Positions 45,891-53,910 of a DNA stretch of 64,000 bases are shown here, in pieces. This DNA is from Cellulophaga fucicola (lineage in GTDB: Bacteria > Bacteroidota > Bacteroidia > Flavobacteriales > Flavobacteriaceae), in NCBI RefSeq assembly GCF_900119145.1, contig NZ_FPIY01000001.1:992001-1056000 (forward strand). The letters run 5' to 3'. The notes beneath the pieces were generated by a model. It ran no database searches. It saw only the letters and a program-made list of their open reading frames with translations, and was not told the DNA's origin. Numbering within the stretch: position 1 is the stretch's first letter; the number at the start of each line of letters is the position of its first letter. Both the position numbers and the translations under genes were made by a program.

Positions 45891-46120
45891 TTAATGCCAA
45901 TAGCTTAAACGATATTACACAATGGCATATTTTTGAACAAGTTTTTACGCAAAGTGATTTAAAAAATATACTGTCTACAACAAAAGCTAAAGATGCGTTA
46001 AAAGAATTAGCTAAAATTAATAAACTTCAGGAATTTTTTCCAAATGAAGAAATAAGCTCAATAGATCATTTTATAAATAAAATAACAGAAATAAATGTAT
46101 TTGAAACAATCTATAAATAA
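45866..46120 (+). CDS. small ORF starting inside the REPIN-like element, possible gene remnant
   Basis: An 84-residue frame whose ATG and first six codons (MLALAE) come from the repeat element; the frame is open further upstream through the repeat to a TAG near 45817. The rest is a helical, acidic protein (NANSLNDITQWHIFEQVFTQSDL...). It overlaps the next gene by 26 nt. The most likely reading is the 3' part of a gene whose start was cut off when the repeat inserted, perhaps kept as an upstream part of the next gene. I do not recognise the product. Confidence 0.35.
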   Translation: MLALAEDFFNANSLNDITQWHIFEQVFTQSDLKNILSTTKAKDALKELAKINKLQEFFPNEEISSIDHFINKITEINVFETIYK

Positions 46121-47150
46121 TATTAGTAATTTTTACTTAAGTTATAAGTGTATATATTTATTCACAAAAAAAGATATTTTAATCAAATATGATGATAAAA
46201 ATATATGGAAGAAAAACATTGATACACAACATTTACTTTTTGAACATAAAAATTCAATTTTTATTTATACAAATTACAAAAAAATCGAAAAGTTAAATAG
46301 CCTAAATGCTAAACTAATTAAAAAAATTGAGGAAGATATATTTCCTATAGAAACTATAGAGGATAAGTTATGGGTTGAGACTTCAATTAATAATGAGTAT
46401 CGTGTTTCTTCAGTGACATTAGATGATTTTGAAGTAGTTAATCATACAAGTATAGGTAATAAAAGAGTTAAGAAAATAATACATAATACATTTCTTTCTA
46501 AAAATGACACAGATATAAACTGTTATTATTTAGATACAGGAAAAGAAGTGTGGAGTTTTAACTTTCAACAGTATACTAAACAAATTAACAATCACTTAAT
46601 TTCTAACGAGTTATTAGTAATAAATAATTTGTTGTTTTTATCTTTTGCAAATAGCAGTTTAAACGCCACAGGAAGTATTATAATAAACACAGATACTGGT
46701 AAAGTACACAAAGAAATACCTAGCCTTAAAGGCTTTTTATATAATAACAATAACAAAGAAGTTATTGCTACTTCTGGCATTTTTAATAACATACAAACGT
46801 TAAGTATTTTTAATTTAGATACAGAGGAGTGCAAAACAATAACGCTAAACACTATTTTTCCTGCTAATAATTGGAGTATTAAACACCAATCTAGTGCTAT
46901 TCATAATAATAAATTATACTTAGCTATACAGCAAGGAGAAACCTTAATAGCCAGTATATTGGCTGTCTTAGACCTTAAAACAAATAAGATTATAGATTAT
47001 TATGAACTCTTAAAAGATCCCAAAAAAATTTCTAATGAAGATAACTGGTATCATATAGATAAAATTAAGGTAAATGATAGTATGATTGCTGTATTGACAG
47101 CAGGTGGAACTCTTCATATTTTTGAGAAAGAAGAAACTGATTTAATTTAG
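46095..47150 (+). CDS. beta-propeller-like protein in an immunity gene cluster
   Basis: A 351-residue soluble protein with repeated strand-loop patterns such as CYYLDTGKEVWSFNFQQY, SIIINTDTGKVHKEIP, SIFNLDTEECKTI and AVLDLKTNKIIDYYELL; the DTGKEVW element is typical of PQQ-like or WD-type propeller blades. It has no signal peptide. Soluble propeller proteins of this kind occur as immunity proteins near toxin cassettes in this phylum, which fits the Imm49-like neighbour and the shared repeat elements, but I cannot name the family. Confidence 0.6.
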   Translation: MYLKQSINNISNFYLSYKCIYLFTKKDILIKYDDKNIWKKNIDTQHLLFEHKNSIFIYTNYKKIEKLNSLNAKLIKKIEEDIFPIETIEDKLWVETSINNEYRVSSVTLDDFEVVNHTSIGNKRVKKIIHNTFLSKNDTDINCYYLDTGKEVWSFNFQQYTKQINNHLISNELLVINNLLFLSFANSSLNATGSIIINTDTGKVHKEIPSLKGFLYNNNNKEVIATSGIFNNIQTLSIFNLDTEECKTITLNTIFPANNWSIKHQSSAIHNNKLYLAIQQGETLIASILAVLDLKTNKIIDYYELLKDPKKISNEDNWYHIDKIKVNDSMIAVLTAGGTLHIFEKEETDLI

Positions 47151-47156
47151 TTAGAT

Positions 47157-47235
47157 GCCCCGCTAGCGCGAGCGTCACGCTCGTGGCTTAAAGAGTAGGC
47201 AAATAAGCAAAATAGTTGCGATAGCTGAAGAAACT
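47157..47235. repeat. REPIN-like element, second copy with decayed inverted half
   Basis: Forward half CCCCGCTAGCGCGAGCGTCACGCTCG-like at 47157-47187 with the same hairpin (47169-47183), then TAAAGAGTAGGCAAATAAGCAAAA, and an inverted half (47208-47235) in which GCGATAGC and GAAG replace GCGCTAGCGGAG. It aligns with 45811-45890 over its full length. The remaining 155 nt before the next gene hold only its -7 box. Confidence 0.8.
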
Positions 47236-47360
47236 AATTTACTATAATTAAATAAAAAAATAACTCTTAAAAATTATCAGTATCAGCTTAATAGCTACAA
47301 AACCCTTACCATTGTTAATAAGTAGTGCTTGGTAGTAAAGCAAAAAAGGGATAATCGTTC

Positions 47361-47368
47361 TATTTTTG
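47361..47368 (+). promoter_or_regulatory. -7 box before the gene at 47391
   Basis: TATTTTTG matches TAnnTTTG and is followed by CG, 23 nt before the ATG. No -33 match at the usual distance is seen. Confidence 0.4.
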
Positions 47369-47390
47369 CGATCTCTTTGTAAAATAAATT

Positions 47391-47750
47391 ATGCGATATT
47401 TAGAAGTTGGCGATAAGCTTTTTAATGTAAAACGAGATGGTTTTAACGACTTTGCACGTTACTCTTTCTCTGAGGTTGTTTCACTTACCAAAACCTTAGC
47501 TGTTTTAAAAAACGGAGTAAGATTGGTAAATCAGCCTCGTAAATCTTACATTATTAGTGATGTTGGCTATCCGGTTTCTAAAAACAAAGGAGCACATTGG
47601 CATATTGTTACCATTGAAGCTATTAGAGATGCACAAGTAGAAAATGCCAAAATTGAGGCTTACGATTGGTTTCAAGAAAAAGAGTTTTCTTTAAAAGAAA
47701 TTATGTTTATTCATAGAAAGTTTAAAGAGTTAGAAAAGCATTTAGAATAA
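47391..47750 (+). CDS. small soluble protein of unknown function
   Basis: A 119-residue protein with no export signal. The N-terminal YLEVGDKLFNVKRDGF and the later KGAHWHIVTIEAIRDAQVENAK are its most conserved-looking stretches; the C-terminus is helical and charged. I cannot assign a function. It has its own -7 box and a terminator that overlaps its stop codon, so it is a single-gene unit facing the siderophore operon's last gene. Confidence 0.65.
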   Translation: MRYLEVGDKLFNVKRDGFNDFARYSFSEVVSLTKTLAVLKNGVRLVNQPRKSYIISDVGYPVSKNKGAHWHIVTIEAIRDAQVENAKIEAYDWFQEKEFSLKEIMFIHRKFKELEKHLE

Positions 47751-47763
47751 CCTAAATGCTTTT
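47734..47763. terminator. bidirectional terminator overlapping a stop codon
   Basis: A 12-bp perfect stem (AAAAGCATTTAG / CTAAATGCTTTT) with a 6-nt loop holding the TAA stop of the preceding gene, followed by T6. The convergent gene ends at 47784, and the hairpin can serve both. Confidence 0.8.
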
Positions 47764-47783
47764 TTAATTTAACAATACACTGT

Positions 47784-49835
47784 TTAGGCTATTTCTTTTC
47801 GCCATTGTAAAAGTGTCTTTACTAATAATACACTTACAACTCCCATTAATGCTAGTATTAGTATTTCTGATATGTTAGAAGCCTCATAAGCTATAGCTGT
47901 TATAAAGTGGTATATATTAAAAATACCTAATAAAATTGCCCAAATTATAGAAGTTAATCTAAACCATTGTTTAGATACTTCTAAGGTTGCTATGCAAAAA
48001 AGCATTGCTATGCCTTCAAAAAATATACGGTACAAATGGTGATCTACTGGTACATCTCCTGTAGCACCTTCTATCATTAAACTCTCATTATAATACACAC
48101 CAAATAAACCGTAAACGTGGTGTATAATAAAGCCTACTACTATTAATAGCCAGAATATTGAAATTTTTGTTCTCATAAATTTTATTTTTTTAGATTGATC
48201 TTCTTCAGTTTCTAATTGATTTTCTTGTTCTTTTCTTTGATCTAAAACTGTTTTCTGGTATTCTGCTACTAGTTTAGCGTGGCTAACCTTTGGTACTTTT
48301 CGTTCTATTTTAAAATAAACAGCCAACGCAACTGATGCTAATACCAGCCAAAAGGCATCTATTGTAAAAACATCTAATTGGTTATTTGCAAATGTTTTCC
48401 AAAACCAGTTACCAGAAACCAAACCATTAACTATTGGTATTAAAAGTCCTAAAATACTGCCCCATAACAAGCTGTATTTGTTAGTAATGTAATTGTCTCT
48501 TTTGCTTTTAAAGTAAATGGTTAACAATAGCCAACCTACAAAAAACACTACATATAAAATAGTTTGTCTGCTAGCATCTAAGTCTCTTGGTATTAGTTTA
48601 GATGCTATAAATGATAACGCAGTTATAGGAAACATACTTAAACATATGGCCAAGTACACGTGCCCTACTCGCCTATTGTACAATTGCTTTGCTGCAGATA
48701 TATTTTTTTTGTTACGTGCCTCTAGCCAAATAAGTACTCCAGATATAATTACAAAACAAGTGATTAATGCTAGTATAAAGTATATTACCTTTAAGTACAT
48801 ACCACCAAAATCTCCAAAATGTAGTTTACGTATGGTAAGCTCTACATCCTCTACATAACTGTTTACATATGGGCTTTTTTCAGATTCGATAGTATTGGTT
48901 GCCATTTTATAAACGACTCTTCCGTTGCCTAAAAACTTCTCTTTAGAGCCTAATAAACCATCAACCTGAAACATCATATTAGATGCTCCGTAATTCTTAA
49001 TATAAATTTGCTGTGCTGTAAAGTTTTCCCATTTTTTATCGGCCTTAGCCATAAAAGAATTTACATCTAAAACAGTATCCATTTTTTCTTCTAACGGATA
49101 AGTTTTCATCATTGGACGTATGTCTTCTAATAACTTTTCTTGGTTATTATTATACACATAATTTGCTGGCAACAACACAAAAATAGACATACATAAAAAG
49201 CAACTAGTTACAGCATATATAAACTGAAAAGGAAGTCCTATTACACCTAACGCCGTGTGTGCATCTGTCCAAATTGTTTTAAGCTTTGTTTTAGGTCTAA
49301 ATATGAAGAAATTAGAAACCATTTTTTTCCAATGTACAATTACACCTGTTACAATGGCAAACAAAAAAAAGAATGCTACAAAACCTGCTATATAAATACC
49401 TATCGTTGGTAGTTGATGAAAAAAATGCAACCTGTACAATAGCTCACCTACACTGTAAAAAGAGTAATACTCACTTATTTTATAGCTTTCTTGATCTGCA
49501 TAAAAATAAGTAGGTTTATTGGGTACATTAACAATTGTGGTGTCTTGTGAGTCCGTTAACTGTACGTATATTTCTTTTTTAGCATCTGCTGGTATTATGC
49601 GTATGTCTCTACCATAAAGTGTATGGCCTTCTGCTTCTATACTTTTTATAAGCCTATTAAAATCTATATCTTCAGGAGCTAAAATTTCTGCTGTGTTTCC
49701 TTTTTCCCAAGCAGTAATTTCATCTTTAATAAGCGCAAAGGCTCCTGCAAAAAATATAATATATAAGGCTACACTAATTACAATACCACTAACGGTATGT
49801 GTATGAAAAAAAACATTGTAATTACGTTTACTCAT
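47784..49835 (-). CDS. PepSY-associated transmembrane protein (iron uptake operon)
   Basis: A 683-residue inner membrane protein of the PepSY_TM family: a first helix with FFHTHTVSGIVISVALYIIFFAGAFALI, a large periplasmic part with PepSY-like segments, WTDAHTALGVIGLPFQ and LRKLHFGDFGGMYLK motifs, and about eight membrane segments in all. It carries conserved His residues (HTHT, DAH, LHFGD) that in this family may bind heme or take part in reducing Fe(III)-siderophores. Its ATG overlaps the stop of the upstream gene by one base (TAATG), so translation is coupled. Last gene of the siderophore operon. Confidence 0.85.
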   Translation of the reverse strand: MSKRNYNVFFHTHTVSGIVISVALYIIFFAGAFALIKDEITAWEKGNTAEILAPEDIDFNRLIKSIEAEGHTLYGRDIRIIPADAKKEIYVQLTDSQDTTIVNVPNKPTYFYADQESYKISEYYSFYSVGELLYRLHFFHQLPTIGIYIAGFVAFFFLFAIVTGVIVHWKKMVSNFFIFRPKTKLKTIWTDAHTALGVIGLPFQFIYAVTSCFLCMSIFVLLPANYVYNNNQEKLLEDIRPMMKTYPLEEKMDTVLDVNSFMAKADKKWENFTAQQIYIKNYGASNMMFQVDGLLGSKEKFLGNGRVVYKMATNTIESEKSPYVNSYVEDVELTIRKLHFGDFGGMYLKVIYFILALITCFVIISGVLIWLEARNKKNISAAKQLYNRRVGHVYLAICLSMFPITALSFIASKLIPRDLDASRQTILYVVFFVGWLLLTIYFKSKRDNYITNKYSLLWGSILGLLIPIVNGLVSGNWFWKTFANNQLDVFTIDAFWLVLASVALAVYFKIERKVPKVSHAKLVAEYQKTVLDQRKEQENQLETEEDQSKKIKFMRTKISIFWLLIVVGFIIHHVYGLFGVYYNESLMIEGATGDVPVDHHLYRIFFEGIAMLFCIATLEVSKQWFRLTSIIWAILLGIFNIYHFITAIAYEASNISEILILALMGVVSVLLVKTLLQWRKEIA

Positions 49836-50137
49836 TATACTAAAGGGGAATTAAGTTTTCCAAAATAAATAGCAAAACTGCAGGCTATAATTAAAACCAA
49901 ATATAACGCCCAAGCAAGCCAACCGTTTTTAAACAGAAAAGGAATAATCATAAATACCCCCCATACTATAAAAATAGAATACATAGATGTTGCTAATACT
50001 ATTTTGGGGTTTGGCAACCATAATGCTAATGCAATATGCAAAACAGAGGCTAGTATATAACCGCCTAAAATACCTGATGATATTTTTGCAAAATGTTGCC
50101 AAGGGCTTGTTGTTAAATATTTAGAATTTGCTGGCAT
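49835..50137 (-). CDS. small membrane protein, DUF3649-like
   Basis: A 100-residue protein with three hydrophobic segments (about residues 18-38, 46-68 and 74-93). Size, topology and place (between a TonB siderophore receptor and a PepSY_TM protein) fit the DUF3649 family, which occurs in iron-uptake operons of other bacteria. The FAKISSGILGGYILA opening supports that. It lies 3 nt after the 108-residue gene and overlaps the PepSY gene start by one base. Confidence 0.65.
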   Translation of the reverse strand: MPANSKYLTTSPWQHFAKISSGILGGYILASVLHIALALWLPNPKIVLATSMYSIFIVWGVFMIIPFLFKNGWLAWALYLVLIIACSFAIYFGKLNSPLV

Positions 50138-50140
50138 AGT

Positions 50141-50467
50141 TTATAAAGTTTGTTCTAGAAAAAATGAAATTAAAATAATGGCAAGCAGTAGTTTGTAGTT
50201 TACTATTTGCAATGGTGCTAACAAGACCAACAGACTCCAGACTAGCATAACTAGTATAAATAAAGTGAGTATACCCGCCGCTATACCAAGTGCATATATA
50301 GCAAAAACAGTACTAAGTATAAAAAAAACTATAGTTGTTATTTTTGTTATTTTACTATTAGAATGTAACCAAAACAACAATTTTGTTTCTTTAGTAATTA
50401 CAGCGCGTTTAGAGGTACTGTAGGCTAAAAAACAAGCAATGCTTGTTACTAAAATTAATAAGCTCAT
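50141..50467 (-). CDS. small membrane protein, DUF3325-like
   Basis: A 108-residue protein with three hydrophobic segments (about residues 1-16, 44-63 and 65-105). In other bacteria DUF3325, DUF3649 and PepSY_TM genes follow a siderophore receptor gene in the same order, and this one stands in the DUF3325 position with matching size. The sequence LACFLAYSTSKRAV-like N-terminus is consistent, but similarity is weak. It probably helps to take up or reduce iron at the inner membrane. Confidence 0.55.
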   Translation of the reverse strand: MSLLILVTSIACFLAYSTSKRAVITKETKLLFWLHSNSKITKITTIVFFILSTVFAIYALGIAAGILTLFILVMLVWSLLVLLAPLQIVNYKLLLAIILISFFLEQTL

Positions 50468-50493
50468 TTGTATAATTTTATAATACTTAGAAA

Positions 50494-50527
50494 CACCTTA
50501 GCCAAGTAAAAACTAGACTAAGGTGTC
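50494..50527 (-). terminator. weak hairpin between the siderophore receptor and the following genes
   Basis: A 9-bp stem (ACACCTTAG / CTAAGGTGT) with a 16-nt loop, without a clear U-tract on the minus strand. It may reduce, not end, transcription into the three membrane genes, or protect the receptor mRNA 3' end. Confidence 0.5.
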
Positions 50528-50555
50528 ATTGCAAAAACTGACTTAAACTATCTTT

Positions 50556-52979
50556 TTAAAACTTATAGGTAAAGTTTGCCAACAATACTCTTGGTTGTTG
50601 TGGCGTAATGGTTGTCCATCCTTTGTAATACGTTTCATTAAACATATTATTAAGCTTTAACCCTACTCTATATTTATCTGCTTGGTAAAAAACAGATGAA
50701 TTGTAAATGGTGTAGCTAGGCAAGTCAAAAGTTCCCCCAGGACCATAATTAATAATAGAACTTTCACTAGCTCCATTTAATCCAAACCCAACTCCAAAAC
50801 CATCTAAGTTCCCTTCTTGAAACTCATAATTAGTCCAAAGGTTATATAAAGTTTCTGCTCCTGCTTCTATAGGACGTGTTCCTGCTAAAATTGCATTATC
50901 TGTTTTTGTAATTTCACTATCGTTATTACTAAAACCGGCTTTAATATTTAATCCGTTAATAGGGTTTGCATTTATTTCGATCTCTATACCTTTACTTTCT
51001 ACTTCTCCGTCTTGAATTTTATTAAAAGCAGATGTTGGGTCTGTCATTACTTTATCAGACACTGTAATGTCATAATAACTAACCGTTGCATTTAACCTTC
51101 CGTTAAACAAGTTGGTTTTTAATCCAAATTCTAATTGGTTTGCTTGTTCAGCATCAAATGTCTTTAACGTTTGTGGTCCATCTGCAGGATCACCAACTAA
51201 ACTAGGCGCTACGTTTGTAAATCCATTTTGATAATTGGCAAAAACAGATAGTTTATCCAGTATTGGTTGGTATAAAACACCAAACTTAGGAGACAATGTT
51301 GTTTGTGCGTAATCATCTGCATCTGTAGTAATATCACCCTCATTATCAAACCTATCTACACGTAAACTTGCCATTGCAGATAAAGCTGGCGTAATATTTA
51401 AAACATCAGACACATAAGCACTATATGTACTTGTTTCAGATTTAATATTGTTTGCTGTTTGTGATGCCAATACAGACAATACACCTGCTTCTGTTAATGG
51501 GTATGCATCCGTTTCTACATCTGGTGTAAAAGGATTATCGCCATTAGTATCTCCGTTTGGTAATACATTGCCATAAAAAGCAAAACCAGAACCTTGATTT
51601 ATGTTTGTAGCTTGGTAATAATCTAAACCAGCTACTATTCTATTACGTAGCGTACCTAATTTAAAGTCGCCTATAAAATTTTGCTGAATATCAGTTGTAT
51701 ATGTTTTACTGTTTTCTTTACTTATTTGTCTCGTAAAAGTATTCGGATCTAATATTCCGTACTCATATAAGTAAGAGTAATATCCTTTAGATGATGTATT
51801 ACTTTTAGATAATATAGTTTGTGACTGCCAAGCATCAGACAACTTATAATCCATTTCTACTCTGTAGTTAGATGTTGGATTTTCAATTGATAAATCGTTA
51901 GATGTGTAAGACAATTTATTATTATACCCCATTTCTTCAACAGTTGTAGATGCAGATACTGCTGCTCTATTTAAGAACAACGATGTTGCATTTGTTTGTT
52001 CAGCCTCTGAAATTTCAGCATAAAGAGAAAAAGATAATTTATTGTTTACACGATATGATAATGATGGTGCTACAAAAAACGACTTTTTAAAGCCAGCATC
52101 TTGGAAACTATCTTCTGTGTGGTATGCTGTATTTAATCTAAAATAGATATCGTTATTTTTATCTAAAGCAGTATTAAAATCTGCAGAAAGTACAGATAAA
52201 CCATAAGAACCTGCTGTTAAGGATATTTCTCCTCCATATCCTTTGTAAGGCTTTTTAGTTACTGTATTTATTAATCCTCCGTAAGATGTTACAGAGCTTC
52301 CAAATAATGTTGCAGAAGGCCCTTTTATTACCTCTATACGTTCTATATTAGCTGCGTTTATAGTACCGTTTGTTAAACCTGGCATACCATTTACCAACTG
52401 TGGTTGTACACTAAAACCTCTAATACTGTAATATCCAGATCCGTCTCCACCACGCCCTGTAGAACTCCATAATTTATCTACACCAACAGCATTTTTTAAA
52501 GCATCATCAAACTTTGTTGTAATTTGTGACACAAGCAAATCAGATGTTATAGTATTATAAACCTGTGTGTTTTCTAAATCTTTTAAAGGGAGTTTAGCAA
52601 CGTATGCTGTTGACTTTCTAGAAAACTTGTTTACACGTTCGCCATTAACAATTACTTCTTTTAAAATTTCATTTCCCTCATAAAGCTTAATTGTATCTAT
52701 ATTGTTTTCTACATTACCTGCAATTGTAACTACAAGCTCTTTAGTCTTAAAACCAATATAAGATACTTGTAATGTATATGTACCTGCCTCTACATTTTGG
52801 ATACTATATGCTCCATCAAAATCTGTTTGTGATCCCAAACCTGTACCTACTACAGAAATATTTACACCCATTAACGGACTATTGTCTACGTCTGTTACTT
52901 TACCTGTTAGTTTATTATTTTGTGCTTTAGCGCTTACTACGGCTACAAATAACAGTGCTAACGTCATCAAATTTTTCAT
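50556..52979 (-). CDS. TonB-dependent siderophore receptor
   Basis: An 807-residue outer membrane receptor. Signal peptide (to about residue 19, AKAQN), carboxypeptidase-regulatory-like domain (about 22-105; LTGKVTDVDNSPLMGVNI), plug domain (about 135-240; STGRGGDGSGYYSIRGFSVQPQLVNGMPG, RIEVIKGPSATLFGS) and a 22-strand-type barrel ending in ANFTYKF with a terminal Phe. The plug wording and genome context place it in the FhuE/FecA-like siderophore class. It imports Fe(III)-siderophore using TonB energy. The start lies beside two Fur-box-like sequences, so iron-controlled expression is likely. Confidence 0.92.
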   Translation of the reverse strand: MKNLMTLALLFVAVVSAKAQNNKLTGKVTDVDNSPLMGVNISVVGTGLGSQTDFDGAYSIQNVEAGTYTLQVSYIGFKTKELVVTIAGNVENNIDTIKLYEGNEILKEVIVNGERVNKFSRKSTAYVAKLPLKDLENTQVYNTITSDLLVSQITTKFDDALKNAVGVDKLWSSTGRGGDGSGYYSIRGFSVQPQLVNGMPGLTNGTINAANIERIEVIKGPSATLFGSSVTSYGGLINTVTKKPYKGYGGEISLTAGSYGLSVLSADFNTALDKNNDIYFRLNTAYHTEDSFQDAGFKKSFFVAPSLSYRVNNKLSFSLYAEISEAEQTNATSLFLNRAAVSASTTVEEMGYNNKLSYTSNDLSIENPTSNYRVEMDYKLSDAWQSQTILSKSNTSSKGYYSYLYEYGILDPNTFTRQISKENSKTYTTDIQQNFIGDFKLGTLRNRIVAGLDYYQATNINQGSGFAFYGNVLPNGDTNGDNPFTPDVETDAYPLTEAGVLSVLASQTANNIKSETSTYSAYVSDVLNITPALSAMASLRVDRFDNEGDITTDADDYAQTTLSPKFGVLYQPILDKLSVFANYQNGFTNVAPSLVGDPADGPQTLKTFDAEQANQLEFGLKTNLFNGRLNATVSYYDITVSDKVMTDPTSAFNKIQDGEVESKGIEIEINANPINGLNIKAGFSNNDSEITKTDNAILAGTRPIEAGAETLYNLWTNYEFQEGNLDGFGVGFGLNGASESSIINYGPGGTFDLPSYTIYNSSVFYQADKYRVGLKLNNMFNETYYKGWTTITPQQPRVLLANFTYKF

Positions 52980-52983
52980 TATC

Positions 52984-53076
52984 TTTATTTAGATTGATTT
53001 AAAATAATTTTTTGTTTTGCAAACATATTGCAACAAGTAATACAAAGCAAGCTTATTCATATTAAATCTAAATAAA
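52984..53076. promoter_or_regulatory. two inverted Fur-box-like elements around the receptor promoter
   Basis: TTTATTTAGATT (52984-52995) and its exact complement AATCTAAATAAA (53065-53076) face each other over 69 bp; both continue to an AATAA/TTATT end, giving about 24-nt AT-rich imperfect palindromes. Between them a minus-strand -7 box TATGTTTG (53020-53027) lies 41 nt before the receptor ATG. Fur-like control is inferred from the gene's role. Confidence 0.45.
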
Positions 53077-53108
53077 CTTAATGTATACAATATTATTCAA
53101 CTAATTAT

Positions 53109-53152
53109 GCAACCTATGTTACATAACTATCACCCTAAAAAACAGAAATTTG
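53109..53152 (+). promoter_or_regulatory. Crp/Fnr-type operator (site A) with -7 box before the regulator gene
   Basis: GCAACCTATGTTAC (53109-53122) matches the GTAAC-N4-GTTAC palindrome with one change. A GAAATTTG -7-like box lies at 53145-53152, its first base 29.5 bp from the palindrome centre, as in sites B and C. This suggests autoregulation. Confidence 0.55.
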
Positions 53153-53202
53153 TAGTCTATTTATATGATGGTTACTAACTATTGTTTAATTTTGATAGTA
53201 CT

Positions 53203-53844
53203 ATGATTCAGGAATTAAAAAACAGCTACGGAACTCTATTTGAAGAAGAATTGCTTCAAGAAATTATAGCATCTGCAACTTATAAAGAGGTTCCAGAAGG
53301 ATTTAAACTTATAGAAATTGGCGATTATGTAAAATCTATGCCATTATTGGTTTCTGGTGCCATAAAAATTTTACGAGAAGACACAGATGGCGATGAGCTA
53401 CTACTCTACTATCTAGAAAAAGGAGAAACTTGCACTATGACAATGGCTTGCTGTATGGGACAAAAGAAAAGTGAAATTAGAGCCATAGCAGAAACAGATA
53501 CTAAGCTAATAATGATTCCTATAGAAAAAATGGAAGTTTGGACTGCCAAATATAAATCTTGGAGAGATTTTGTTTTTGAAAGCTACCATAACAGAATTAA
53601 CGAATTATTGCTAACTGTAGACAGTGTTGCTTTTTTAAATATGGATGAGCGCTTACTTAATTACTTAAAAGAAAAAGTACGAGTAACCAATACTTCTATA
53701 TTAAAAAATACACACCAAGAAATTGCCTATGACCTGCACAGTTCTAGAGTAGTAATATCTAGACTATTAAAAAAATTAGAAAAACTAGGAAGCATAGAAC
53801 TACATAGAAATTATATTAAAATACTAGACTTAAACAAAGTGTAA
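53203..53844 (+). CDS. Crp/Fnr family transcription regulator
   Basis: A 213-residue regulator from the ATG at 53203; a TTG at 53182 would add 7 residues. The cNMP-binding-fold effector domain (about residues 10-120) includes EVPEGFKLIEIGDYVKSMPLLVSGAIKILRED and a Cys-bearing stretch CTMTMACCMGQKKSEIRA (three Cys close together), which could sense a redox or sulfur signal. The C-terminal winged helix (about 145-210) has the recognition helix THQEIAYDLHSSRVVISRLLKKLE. No arginine of a canonical cAMP site is obvious. Its stop codon lies within operator site B, and it is divergent from the siderophore receptor gene. Confidence 0.88.
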   Translation: MIQELKNSYGTLFEEELLQEIIASATYKEVPEGFKLIEIGDYVKSMPLLVSGAIKILREDTDGDELLLYYLEKGETCTMTMACCMGQKKSEIRAIAETDTKLIMIPIEKMEVWTAKYKSWRDFVFESYHNRINELLLTVDSVAFLNMDERLLNYLKEKVRVTNTSILKNTHQEIAYDLHSSRVVISRLLKKLEKLGSIELHRNYIKILDLNKV

Positions 53845-53884
53845 CCTAAGTTACTGTACACTAACATAGTGTAACTTAATTTTG
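53841..53884 (+). promoter_or_regulatory. Crp/Fnr-type operator (site B) with -7 box
   Basis: A perfect-arm palindrome GTAACCTAAGTTAC (53841-53854) overlaps the stop codon of the regulator. A -7 box TAATTTTG lies at 53877-53884, the first base 29.5 bp from the palindrome centre, and the transcript would start about 23 nt before the ATG at 53911. A further half-site GTAAC begins at 53871. Confidence 0.72.
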
Positions 53885-53910
53885 TAGTATTAATACTAAA
53901 CTACAAAGTT

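Noticed and set aside
44985-47235. Integron cassette array with attC sites
   Set aside because: The repeats lack attC core boxes (RYYYAAC/GTTRRRY) and there is no integrase; paired inverted halves fit REPINs better.
53182-53202. TTG start adding seven residues to the Crp/Fnr protein
   Set aside because: The ATG at 53203 gives the usual start for this family; the TTG would fit the leader length from site A, so it stays possible but is not used.
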